17,961 nt of DNA, taken from an uncultured Porphyromonadaceae bacterium (GTDB lineage Bacteria; Bacteroidota; Bacteroidia; Bacteroidales; Muribaculaceae). How positions within the stretch are numbered: position 1 is the first letter of the stretch; the number at the start of each line of letters is the position of its first letter. The notes below the pieces were generated by a model. That model did not search any database. It was not told the DNA's origin and was given only the letters and a program-made list of their open reading frames with translations. Positions 7,446 through 16,421 of the stretch are shown here, piece by piece. Made by a program: the position numbers and the translations under genes. The stretch is from contig CAMWYV010000001.1 in NCBI GenBank assembly GCA_947178565.1, positions 1 through 17,961 on the forward strand. Reading direction: 5' to 3'.

Positions 7446-9707
7446 GTGCAATCAAAGAGAACTATCGCATTTTTAGCCGGATGTGCGTCCATGTGGCTGT
7501 GTGTTTCGGCAGCTGAGCCCGGTGACACATTGCCGCGCCTTGAAAAGGCGATAGGGGAGGTGACTGTTACGGCAATCAAGCAGGCGGCAGACCTCACTCT
7601 TCACCCGGTTGCCGGCACGGTTGTCAACCGTGCGCAGATCGAGAGGCTCAATATAGTGAGTGTGCGTGGTGCGAGTGAGCTTGCTCCGAATGTGTATATG
7701 CCGCAATACGGCTCGCGTATGACATCGAGTATCTATGTGCGCGGCATAGGTGCCAGAATAGATCAGCCGGTTGTTGGGCTGAATATCGACAATGTGCCTT
7801 TTCTTAACAAGGATAATTATGATTTCGATATTCCCGATATAGCCAGAATGGAGATTATCCGTGGGGCGCAGAGCACTCTTTACGGTCGCAATACGATGGG
7901 AGGTCTCATAAATATCTATACTGTTTCGCCTCTCAGCTATCAGGGAACGCGAGTGCTCGCCGAGGCGGGACGTGGAAATCTGTACAGGGCGGCAGTGTCG
8001 CACTATGCGACTTTTTCTCCCGCGCTCGGTATGGCGCTGACCGGAGATTTTCATTATTTCGGGGGGATACGACGGAATATATATAACGGAAGCTTTGCGG
8101 ACCATGAAAAGGGTGGCAGTGTGCGCTGGAAAACCGACTGGAAGCCGAGCGTAAGAATGAGTGTCGAGAATGCCGCGTGGTTTACTCTATCAAGGTCTGG
8201 CGGCTATCCGTATGCTTATGAGAACAGCGGCGAGGTCAATTATAATGATACTTGCTTTTACCGGCGAAACAGTTTTGCGGACGGGCTTACGGTGAAATAT
8301 CGTGGAAACGGCTGGAGTCTGTCAAGTATTACCAGCGCGCAGTATCTCGATGACAATATGACTCTTGACCAGGATTTTCTGCCGCTTGATTATTTTACTC
8401 TTGAGCAGAAACGGAAAGAGTGGGCGATTACTCAGGATTTTATAGCGCGTGGTGGTGCCGGCTCTCATTACCGCTGGCTTGGAGGAGCTTTCGGTTTCTT
8501 TAAAAGAACTAAGATGAATGCGCCGGTGACGTTTAAGGACTACGGTATCGGTCAGCTTATCGAAGGTAAGCGCAACGAAATAAATCCGGACTATCCGATT
8601 AAATGGGATGGTGACGAATTTCTGCTCGGCAGCAGTTTTAGTATGCCTACATGGGGCATAGCGGTGTATCATGAGAGTGAGCTCATAGTCGGGAAATGGA
8701 AGTTTTCCGCAGGGGTCAGATTTGATTATGAGCATGTGGCGCTGCGTTATCGCAGCAGTGCAAATTCAGGATATACCGTTTATGATATGACTGATCCGGC
8801 GGAGGTCAAGGTGTTCTCGCATGAGCCGATAGATATAGACGACCGTGGCAATATGCACAAATCATTTATGGAGGTTCTGCCCAAAGTGACCGTGAGCTAT
8901 GATTTGCCCATGCCTTCGCGCAGTAACGTGTATCTATCCGTCGGCAAGGGTTATAAGAGTGGCGGCTATAATACCCAGATGTTCAGCGATGTTTTGCAGC
9001 AACGGGTAATGGGTCTGATGGGTCTGGGGATGAAATATGACGTGGATGATATAGTAGGATATAATCCTGAAAAGAGCTGGAATTATGAGGCTGGGGCGCA
9101 CATTGTATGTGCGGGTGGAAAGGTGCTCACAGATATGGCGCTGTTTTATATCGACTGCCGCGATCAGCAGGTGACAACCTTTCCGGACGGTACCACCACG
9201 GGTAGGATAACCACCAACGCAGGGAGGACGGAGAGTTATGGAGCCGAGCTGCAGATTGGTTATGCACCGACTTCGCACTGGCTGTTCAATGCCTCTTATG
9301 GCTATACTCATGCCACTTTCAAGGAATTTTTCAATGGAGTGCAGGATTTTTCGGGCAAGAGAGTGCCTTATGCTCCCGCCAACACGTTTTATGCGGGACT
9401 GACATATATACTGCCGTTGCCGAGGGTGCTTGACGAAATGACGTTTAATGTGAATGCGCGCGGTGCGGGAGATATTTATTGGGATGAAGAGAATGCGAGG
9501 CGTCAGAGCGCATATGCTTTACTAGGAGCCTCGATAGGTGCCCGGAGCGGATGCGCTACAATTGAACTGTGGGGCAAGAATCTCGCGAATAACAAGTATA
9601 ATGTGTTCAGTTTCAAGTCTATCGGTAATACTTTCTTTCAGCGTGGTATGCCGCTCACGTGTGGCGTAACTATCCGTCTTAATTTTGAAGCGCATAATAG
9701 ATTGTAA
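7446..9707 (+). CDS. TonB-dependent outer-membrane receptor (siderophore/cofactor type, not SusC-like)
   Basis: A 753-residue receptor for energy-driven uptake of an unknown ligand. GTG at 7446 is the only plausible start after the upstream in-frame stop (7431), and it gives a signal peptide (MQSKRTIAFLAGCASMWLCVSA, cleavage near residue 22). A TonB-box-like EVTVTA lies at 38-43, then the plug at about 50-160 with VRGIGARID (98-106) and IIRGAQSTLYGRNTMGG (137-153). The rest is beta-barrel, including the receptor-typical GYKSGGYN, YNPEKSWNYEAG and YGAELQ. The barrel-terminal strand ends IRLNF and is followed by a six-residue tail (EAHNRL), so the usual C-terminal aromatic is not last. There is no N-terminal carboxypeptidase-like domain and no SusD partner, which argues against glycan uptake. 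The style resembles FyuA/FepA-type siderophore receptors, but the ligand cannot be read from sequence. Expression is probably coupled with the lipoprotein gene 8 nt downstream. Confidence 0.93.
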   Translation: MQSKRTIAFLAGCASMWLCVSAAEPGDTLPRLEKAIGEVTVTAIKQAADLTLHPVAGTVVNRAQIERLNIVSVRGASELAPNVYMPQYGSRMTSSIYVRGIGARIDQPVVGLNIDNVPFLNKDNYDFDIPDIARMEIIRGAQSTLYGRNTMGGLINIYTVSPLSYQGTRVLAEAGRGNLYRAAVSHYATFSPALGMALTGDFHYFGGIRRNIYNGSFADHEKGGSVRWKTDWKPSVRMSVENAAWFTLSRSGGYPYAYENSGEVNYNDTCFYRRNSFADGLTVKYRGNGWSLSSITSAQYLDDNMTLDQDFLPLDYFTLEQKRKEWAITQDFIARGGAGSHYRWLGGAFGFFKRTKMNAPVTFKDYGIGQLIEGKRNEINPDYPIKWDGDEFLLGSSFSMPTWGIAVYHESELIVGKWKFSAGVRFDYEHVALRYRSSANSGYTVYDMTDPAEVKVFSHEPIDIDDRGNMHKSFMEVLPKVTVSYDLPMPSRSNVYLSVGKGYKSGGYNTQMFSDVLQQRVMGLMGLGMKYDVDDIVGYNPEKSWNYEAGAHIVCAGGKVLTDMALFYIDCRDQQVTTFPDGTTTGRITTNAGRTESYGAELQIGYAPTSHWLFNASYGYTHATFKEFFNGVQDFSGKRVPYAPANTFYAGLTYILPLPRVLDEMTFNVNARGAGDIYWDEENARRQSAYALLGASIGARSGCATIELWGKNLANNKYNVFSFKSIGNTFFQRGMPLTCGVTIRLNFEAHNRL

Positions 9708-9715
9708 ATAAAGAT

Positions 9716-10627
9716 ATGAATATGAGAAAATATATGGTTTTAGCGGTGTGTGCCGCATTGCCGGCTCTTTGGAGTTGCAGCGAAAGCAGTACTGAAGAAC
9801 CCGGTATCGAGTATGTCGTGACATCGGCACCCTCCTTTACTTATGTTGCCGATGGTACTGAGGATGGGGTGGTATTTACCGGTGCGTCTTACAGTATCGC
9901 ATTCAACGATGAAAAGCATACGGCGACAATCGAGATGCGCAATGTGCGCTTCGCTATCAATGAGAGTGGAGCTAACTATGTGCTGAGCGATGTTCCTTTT
10001 CGCGGAGACAATTCCACCAAGGCACGAATTATCTCTCTTGACCGCGTGACTCCGGATAAACTCAGTTCGCCGGTATTTACAAATCTGGAAATCGTGGCTC
10101 TTGCTAAAAAGGAGATAGATATAAACGGTGACGCTACCAAGCCGCAAGAGACCGGCGGTGTTGCTGTGAGCTACATAGTGGATAACAGGCGCAGCGTTGT
10201 GGAGATCCCCGTCCGTACCGTGTTTGAAGGCACTACATCAACAGTCAATACTACCAATCAGAAGTCTTTCGTGTCGTCGAGATCTGTTTATATAGTTGAT
10301 ATTGATGTGAATAAGAGGAAGGCTGTGCTGCGTATCAATGATCCGTCGTTTGATGCGAATATGCCTTCTCTCGGCACAATGGTGTTTGGCTCAACGGATG
10401 ATGCCGAGATGCAACAGTTTGGTTCTATTGATGTGATTCTTACGGAAGGCGGATTTAATCTCAAGTGTGACAAGCTTATTCCTTCGATAGCCGGTGCTCC
10501 GTATCCCCGCTTTGCAATTACTAATCTCAAAATGACCGTTATTCCCGGCGGAAAATCGGAATTGAGCTTCAACTGTATGGTTTACAGTGTTGCAGCTGTG
10601 TTTGGAGCTGCATATACACCCGAATAG
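9716..10627 (+). CDS. Unrecognised 303-residue lipoprotein, likely two related beta-rich domains
   Basis: I do not recognise the family. The N-terminus is a lipoprotein signal ending in lipobox LWSC (Cys21), then a short acidic linker (SESSTEEPG). The remainder is rich in alternating hydrophobic residues, suggesting beta structure, with no transmembrane helix. Two segments look like copies of one unit: SYSIAFNDEKHTATIEM (59-75), followed later by FTNLEIVAL (121-129), compared with VYIVDIDVNKRKAVLRI (191-207), followed later by FAITNLKMTV (266-275). The gene starts 8 nt after the receptor stop, so co-transcription is very likely and it may be a surface partner for ligand capture. A second ATG at 9722 is an equally good start (two residues shorter). 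It is not SusD-like: it is too short and lacks helical repeats. Role inferred from context only. Confidence 0.82.
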   Translation: MNMRKYMVLAVCAALPALWSCSESSTEEPGIEYVVTSAPSFTYVADGTEDGVVFTGASYSIAFNDEKHTATIEMRNVRFAINESGANYVLSDVPFRGDNSTKARIISLDRVTPDKLSSPVFTNLEIVALAKKEIDINGDATKPQETGGVAVSYIVDNRRSVVEIPVRTVFEGTTSTVNTTNQKSFVSSRSVYIVDIDVNKRKAVLRINDPSFDANMPSLGTMVFGSTDDAEMQQFGSIDVILTEGGFNLKCDKLIPSIAGAPYPRFAITNLKMTVIPGGKSELSFNCMVYSVAAVFGAAYTPE

Positions 10628-10672
10628 CCGGCTTAGCGGTTATGGAGCGATGATAAAGATTGTTATTATGTA

Positions 10673-10703
10673 TTTTTAACAAACTTTTTACTCAGGTTAA
10701 AAA
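10673..10703 (+). other. AT-rich inverted repeat between the lipoprotein and nuo genes
   Basis: TTTTTAAC (10673-10680) and GTTAAAAA (10696-10703) are perfect 8-bp arms around a 15-nt loop. The stem is almost all A/T and is not followed by a T-run on the plus strand, so it is a poor intrinsic terminator. It could weakly end the receptor/lipoprotein transcript, or be a protein-binding palindrome upstream of the nuo promoter. Confidence 0.25.
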
Positions 10704-10742
10704 AATGGAAAAGAATCTGAGGGGAAGTTGAGAAATTTTGCC

Positions 10743-10750
10743 TATATTTG
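10743..10750 (+). promoter_or_regulatory. Bacteroidetes-type -7 promoter box for the nuo-atp operon
   Basis: TATATTTG is an exact TAnnTTTG match. Transcription should start near 10756, leaving a leader of about 105 nt before nuoA. No good -33 TTTG is seen at 19-21 bp upstream; a TTTTG lies immediately before the box instead. It is the only box of this quality I noticed in the gap before nuoA, and I saw none between nuoH and atpD, so it may drive the whole downstream block. Confidence 0.6.
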
Positions 10751-10760
10751 CGCAACCAAA

Positions 10761-10827
10761 ATCTAATTATCTTTTTTACGGCGCGGCGCGAAAGTGGGAG
10801 TTTGCGTCTTTAGTCTGTGAATTAGAT
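10761..10827 (+). promoter_or_regulatory. Structured 5' leader of nuoA (inverted repeat)
   Basis: Perfect 8-bp arms ATCTAATT (10761-10768) and AATTAGAT (10820-10827) bracket a 51-nt segment. Inside it lies a G/C-rich stretch (10780-10790) and a possible small stem, CGCGAAA (10787-10793) with TTTGCG (10801-10806), allowing one bulged G. The whole element falls within the predicted leader and ends 35 nt before the nuoA start. It matches no riboswitch class I know. It may be a regulatory or stabilising RNA structure, or chance. Confidence 0.3.
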
Positions 10828-10862
10828 AGTTAACCACGAATAAATTTTGACACAATAATAAT

Positions 10863-11231
10863 ATGGTATTACTGTCGATTCAAAACTCAACGCTTGCAAT
10901 AGCCGCCGCTTTGACCGGTATCGGGCTTGTTGCTCTCGCGTTGTGGCTCGCGGGGCTGATTTCACCCCGATCATTCAACCCGCAGAAGGGTGAGGCTTAT
11001 GAGTGTGGTATTCCCACCCGTGGCGAAAGTATGGCTCAGTTTAAGGTTGGGTACTATCTTTTCGCTATTCTGTTTTTGATGTTTGACGTGGAATGCGTAT
11101 TCCTGTTCCCCTGGGCTGTCAGGGTGAAGGCTCTCGGTGGTGCGGGACTTATCAGCATTGCTGTCTTTTTCATAATCTTAGTGCTGGGTCTGGTTTATGC
11201 CTGGCGGAAAGGAGCGCTTGAATGGAAGTAA
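10863..11231 (+). CDS. nuoA: NADH-quinone oxidoreductase (complex I) subunit A
   Basis: A small membrane subunit of complex I at the junction of the peripheral and membrane arms. The 122 residues carry three predicted membrane helices (about 10-32, 62-84 and 90-112) and the family motifs YECGIPTRG (46-54) and [17 protein letters not shown] (61-77), with the conserved acidic pair D75/E77 in the second helix. Length is normal. It is the first gene of the operon, about 105 nt downstream of the predicted transcription start, and its end overlaps the nuoB start by 10 nt, suggesting coupled translation. Confidence 0.96.
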   Translation: MVLLSIQNSTLAIAAALTGIGLVALALWLAGLISPRSFNPQKGEAYECGIPTRGESMAQFKVGYYLFAILFLMFDVECVFLFPWAVRVKALGGAGLISIAVFFIILVLGLVYAWRKGALEWK

Positions 11232-11830
11232 CTACCAAAAGCATGCCTTATGAGGCGTGGAAAGATAATGAATATATCGAGAGTCTTGTAAAAGAGCTTC
11301 AGGGCAATGGCGCCAATGTGGTTGTCGGCTCTTTTGACAAGTTAATCAACTGGGGGCGTTCCAATTCTATCTGGCCTCTGACCTTCGCGACGAGCTGTTG
11401 CGGTATTGAATTTGTGTCTCTTGGCGCTGCCCGCTACGATATGGCTCGTTTCGGTTGGGAGGTTGCGCGTTCATCCCCCCGTCAGGCAGACTTCATAATG
11501 GTGGCAGGTACTATAGTTCACCGTATGGCTCCTGTGCTGCGCCGTCTTTATGATCAGCTAGCCGAACCCAAGTATGTGATTGCCTGTGGCGCATGCGCTG
11601 TGAGCGGCGGTCCGTTCAAGAAATCATACCATGTTGTGATGGGTGTTGACAAAATTATTCCTGTTGACGTTTATCTCCCCGGCTGTCCTCCTCGTCCCGA
11701 GGCTATGATTTATGCCATCATGCAGCTGTCTCGCAAAATCAAGGTAGAGAAATTCTTCGGCGGAGTAAACCGTCAGGAAAAACAGGAGGAATTCCTTAAA
11801 AATCATCCCATTCCGGGGGTTGAAGATTGA
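11222..11830 (+). CDS. nuoB: Complex I subunit B, carries iron-sulfur cluster N2
   Basis: The peripheral-arm subunit that binds the terminal [4Fe-4S] cluster N2, which passes electrons to quinone. In 202 residues the four expected ligands are present: C59-C60 (TSCCGIE), C125 (in CGACAVSGG) and C155 (LPGCPPRPE). Cys122 is an additional cysteine beside C125. The start overlaps the nuoA end by 10 nt. The N-terminus (1-35) is variable and the C-terminus short and charged. It lies 54 nt before nuoCD. Confidence 0.97.
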   Translation: MEVTTKSMPYEAWKDNEYIESLVKELQGNGANVVVGSFDKLINWGRSNSIWPLTFATSCCGIEFVSLGAARYDMARFGWEVARSSPRQADFIMVAGTIVHRMAPVLRRLYDQLAEPKYVIACGACAVSGGPFKKSYHVVMGVDKIIPVDVYLPGCPPRPEAMIYAIMQLSRKIKVEKFFGGVNRQEKQEEFLKNHPIPGVED

Positions 11831-11884
11831 TAGCCTCCGTCATCCGTTCATTATTTAACAGAAAATACGAAACCAATCATTGAT

Positions 11885-13513
11885 ATGGCAGATACTCAGG
11901 AAATTATAGCCAAACTTTTTCCGCAAGCCACTTTTGAGGAGGGAGATATCCTGACAGTGGAGATTCCCGACGCCCAATGGCATGACCTCGCTGAAACGCT
12001 GCGCGACAATGCCGAGCTCTCGTTTGACTTTCTCATGACCATCGTCGGCATGGACTGGGTAGAGAAAATGGGATGTATTTACTACCTCACCTCTACTAAA
12101 TATAATAAACGCATCGCCGTGAAGGTGGCTACCGAAGACAGAGTCAATCCGGCTCTCACGTCCATCGCTGACCTCTGGCACATCGCCGGTATCTACGAGC
12201 GCGAGGTGTATGATTTCTTCGGAATCATTTTCCTTAACAACCCGGATATGCGTCGCCTTTTCCTGAGTATTGACTGGAAAGGCTATCCTCTTAGAAAAGA
12301 CTATGACGCCAGCCCCGAAACCAATCCGGTGCCGGAGGACAATGAACGTCAGAGTGACTTCACTCAGGTTTATACCCGTGATGGCGAAGGTAAAATTGAG
12401 TGCAAGGAGGAGAGAATTTTTGCAGAAAACGATTTTGTTGTAAATATCGGTCCGCAGCACCCTGCTACTCACGGTGTGCTTCGCTTCCGCACTGCCGTTG
12501 ACGGCGAGACCATCAAGAAAATCGATGTCTATATGGGATATATCCATCGCGGCATCGAAAAGATATGCGAGAATCTGACCTATCCGCAGACTCTCCATTT
12601 CATGGATCGTCTCGATTACTTCTCCGCTCATCCCTACCACCACTGCCTTTGCATGACCATAGAGGAGGCTGCCGGAATCGAAATTTCACGCAGGGCACAG
12701 GTGATTCGAGTGATGATGGACGAGCTTTCCCGTATCGCTTCACACTGTCTGTTCATAGGCACATTCTGTATGGACCTCGGTGCCACAACCATGCTATTCT
12801 ACGCTCTCCGTGTGCGTGAGCAGATACTTGATATAATGGATAAGACATGCGGTGCCCGCATGACATTCAACTACGAGTGTATCGGCGGCGTTATGCAGGA
12901 TCTCGCTCCTGATTTTGTTGATGATGTGAAGGCTCTTCTTAAGATAATTCCTCAGAACCTCAAGGAATACGATAAGTTGTTTACCGGAAATGTCATCACC
13001 AAGAACCGTATGGAAGGTGTTGGGGTACTTGGTCGTGAAGATGCTATCTCATGGGGCGTTACCGGTCCTAGCGGACGTGCTTCCGGTTGGGCTTGCGATG
13101 TGCGCAAGACAACTCCTTACAGCATATATCCCGAACTCGACTTCGAGGAAGTTATCCGCCATGAAGGTGACTCAATGGCTCGTTTCAAGGTTAGAATGGG
13201 CGAGATTGAGCAGAGCGCCAGGATTCTTGAGCAGCTCGTTGACAATATTCCCGAAGGCGAATACTGCGTGAAAGTTCCCAAGGTGCTCAAGTTTCCGGTA
13301 GGTCACTGGTTCCGCACAGTCGAGGGTTGCCGTGGCACATTCGGCGTTTACCTCGAGAGCGATGGCACTGTGAATCCCTATCGTCTCAAACTCGCTACAC
13401 CTTCGCTCCCCGCAGCGGCTGTGGTAGATAGCCTTACACGCGGCGACAAGATTGCAGACCTTATCACAATCGGCGGTTCGCTTGACTATATTGTGCCTGA
13501 TATTGACAGATAA
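11885..13513 (+). CDS. nuoCD: Complex I fused subunit CD
   Basis: A 542-residue fusion of the 30-kDa (NuoC) and 49-kDa (NuoD) subunits of the peripheral arm, which with NuoB forms the quinone site. The NuoC part (about 1-160) has EREVYDFFGI (105-114), DMRRLFL (121-127) and GYPLRKDY (133-140). A linker of about 40 residues leads to the NuoD part, which starts near NIGPQHPATHGV (187-198) with MGYIHRGIEK (217-226) and continues to a typical end (GGSLDYIVPDIDR). The first His of PQHPATHG is at 191. The fusion occurs in enterobacteria (about 600 residues) and in Bacteroidetes; this one is shorter. The next gene is nuoH, so the NADH-input genes nuoE, nuoF and nuoG are absent from their usual place. 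Confidence 0.96.
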   Translation: MADTQEIIAKLFPQATFEEGDILTVEIPDAQWHDLAETLRDNAELSFDFLMTIVGMDWVEKMGCIYYLTSTKYNKRIAVKVATEDRVNPALTSIADLWHIAGIYEREVYDFFGIIFLNNPDMRRLFLSIDWKGYPLRKDYDASPETNPVPEDNERQSDFTQVYTRDGEGKIECKEERIFAENDFVVNIGPQHPATHGVLRFRTAVDGETIKKIDVYMGYIHRGIEKICENLTYPQTLHFMDRLDYFSAHPYHHCLCMTIEEAAGIEISRRAQVIRVMMDELSRIASHCLFIGTFCMDLGATTMLFYALRVREQILDIMDKTCGARMTFNYECIGGVMQDLAPDFVDDVKALLKIIPQNLKEYDKLFTGNVITKNRMEGVGVLGREDAISWGVTGPSGRASGWACDVRKTTPYSIYPELDFEEVIRHEGDSMARFKVRMGEIEQSARILEQLVDNIPEGEYCVKVPKVLKFPVGHWFRTVEGCRGTFGVYLESDGTVNPYRLKLATPSLPAAAVVDSLTRGDKIADLITIGGSLDYIVPDIDR

Positions 13514-13542
13514 GTTGAATAAAATCCGAAAAGACATAAGTT

Positions 13543-14619
13543 ATGTTTGATTTCTCATTATTTACAAATTGGATTCACAGCTTCCTCAGCTCATTCATGC
13601 CGGAGTGGCTTACCATTACCACCGAATGTGTGCTGATCGGAGTTGCCCTCCTGTTGACATACGCGCTTCTGGCACTTTTCTATATTTACTTCGAGCGTAA
13701 GGTTTGTGCCGCATTCCAGTGTCGCCTCGGTCCTAACCGCGTAGGTCCTATGGGACTTCTGCAGAGCTTCGCCGATATGTTCAAGATGCTCATTAAAGAG
13801 CTCATATCACTGAACCATACCGATAAGTTCCTCTTCGCCCTTGCACCATATCTCGTTATTCTGGCATCGATGCTTGCTTTTGCTGTGCTCCCCTGGGGTA
13901 ACGGTCTTCAGATTATAGATTTCAATATCGGCATATTCTTCCTCATTGCCGTGTCATCTATAGGTGTTCTCGGTATTCTTCTTGCCGGTTGGTCAAGTAA
14001 TAATAAGTTTACCCTTATCGGTGCACTCCGTTCCGGTGCCCAGATGGTCAGCTACGAGCTATCTATCGGTCTGTCGGTTCTCACTATGGTGGTATTCGCC
14101 GGTTCAATGAGTGTCGGTGATATCGTTAATGCTCAGGATAATCTCTGGTTTATCTTCTCTGGTCATATTCCCGCAATCATCGCTTTCATCATCTACCTGA
14201 TCGCAGGTACTGCTGAAACAAACCGCGGTCCGTTTGACCTTCCCGAAGCTGAGAGTGAGCTAACAGCCGGATATCACACCGAGTATTCGGGTATTCACTT
14301 CGGCTTTTTCTATCTCGCTGAATATCTAAACCTCTTTATAGTCAGCGGTGTTGCTACCCTCCTGTTCTTCGGAGGCTGGATGCCACTCCATTTCCCCGGA
14401 TGGGACGGATTTAACGCAATCATGAACTACATCCCCGGTGTTGTATGGTTTATCGGCAAGGCTATCGTAATCTCATTCATCATCATTTGGTTCAAATGGA
14501 CATTCCCCCGTCTTAGAATTGACCAGATGCTGGCTCTTGAATGGAAGTATCTCCTGCCAATCAACCTCTTCAACCTTGTGCTCATGGTGCTCATCGTTGT
14601 TTACGGTATCCATCTTTAA
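13543..14619 (+). CDS. nuoH: Complex I subunit H
   Basis: The membrane subunit that contacts the peripheral arm and forms part of the quinone tunnel. In 358 residues there are about eight to nine predicted membrane helices and the conserved cytoplasmic loops: FERK (50-53), RLGPNRVGP (61-69) and [16 protein letters not shown] (225-240), which holds the conserved acidic cluster, then AGYHTEYSG (242-250). It is 29 nt after nuoCD. In Bacteroides nuoH is followed by nuoI; here atpD follows after 32 nt. The protein is intact at its C-terminus, so the junction is clean and not a truncation. Confidence 0.96.
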   Translation: MFDFSLFTNWIHSFLSSFMPEWLTITTECVLIGVALLLTYALLALFYIYFERKVCAAFQCRLGPNRVGPMGLLQSFADMFKMLIKELISLNHTDKFLFALAPYLVILASMLAFAVLPWGNGLQIIDFNIGIFFLIAVSSIGVLGILLAGWSSNNKFTLIGALRSGAQMVSYELSIGLSVLTMVVFAGSMSVGDIVNAQDNLWFIFSGHIPAIIAFIIYLIAGTAETNRGPFDLPEAESELTAGYHTEYSGIHFGFFYLAEYLNLFIVSGVATLLFFGGWMPLHFPGWDGFNAIMNYIPGVVWFIGKAIVISFIIIWFKWTFPRLRIDQMLALEWKYLLPINLFNLVLMVLIVVYGIHL

Positions 14620-14645
14620 AATCTAATTCTGAAAACGTTATTTGA

Positions 14646-16154
<1,509 letters not shown>

Positions 16155-16187
16155 ATAGAATTTTAACCACCAACCCAAACGGCTAAT

Positions 16188-16421
16188 ATGACTCTGAAGA
16201 TTATCTCCCCTGAAGATGTGGTCTTTGAAGGCGAAGTCAGTTCGGTGACACTACCCGGACAGATGGGGGAGTTTACCGTGTTGAAAAACCATGCCTCATT
16301 GGTCTCCGTGCTGAATCCCGGCACGATTACCTATGTCGAGGGCTCGGATTCTCAGAGTGTGCGGATTCAGGGTGGTTTGGTTGATGTTGACAATAACGTA
16401 ATCTCCGTATGCCTATGCTGA
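16188..16421 (+). CDS. atpC: F1Fo ATP synthase subunit epsilon, short form (beta-sandwich domain only)
   Basis: Epsilon is part of the central stalk and links gamma to the c-ring. The 77 residues cover only the N-terminal beta-sandwich (ISPEDVVFEGEV, 6-17; LPGQMGEFTVLKNHASL, 22-38; VRIQGGLVDV, 58-67). The C-terminal two-helix domain that can inhibit ATP hydrolysis in the roughly 135-residue E. coli protein is missing. The gene ends cleanly and the next gene overlaps it, so this is a genuine short form, as in other Bacteroidetes, not a frameshift product. It follows atpD after 33 nt. Confidence 0.93.
   Translation: MTLKIISPEDVVFEGEVSSVTLPGQMGEFTVLKNHASLVSVLNPGTITYVEGSDSQSVRIQGGLVDVDNNVISVCLC

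Noticed and set aside
7473..8105. A 210-codon open frame on the minus strand inside the TonB receptor gene
   Set aside because: It is antisense to the signal peptide and plug domain, which are clearly coding; the translated product has no family features.
10628..10660. AGCCG/CGGTT hairpin (10624-10640 area) as terminator of the receptor/lipoprotein transcript
   Set aside because: The stem is about 5 bp with a G-U pair and no following T-run.
11855..12643. A 262-codon open frame on the minus strand opposite nuoCD
   Set aside because: It lies entirely antisense to the 5' half of a well-supported nuoCD gene, has no recognisable domain or promoter, and is explained by codon bias of the real gene.
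10758..14628. The 11-mer AAAATCTAATT occurs both in the nuoA leader (10758) and at the nuoH stop (14618), as if marking an insertion
   Set aside because: Shared 11-mers are expected many times by chance in a window of this size, and the flanking bases do not match. There is no target duplication or other sign of a mobile element.
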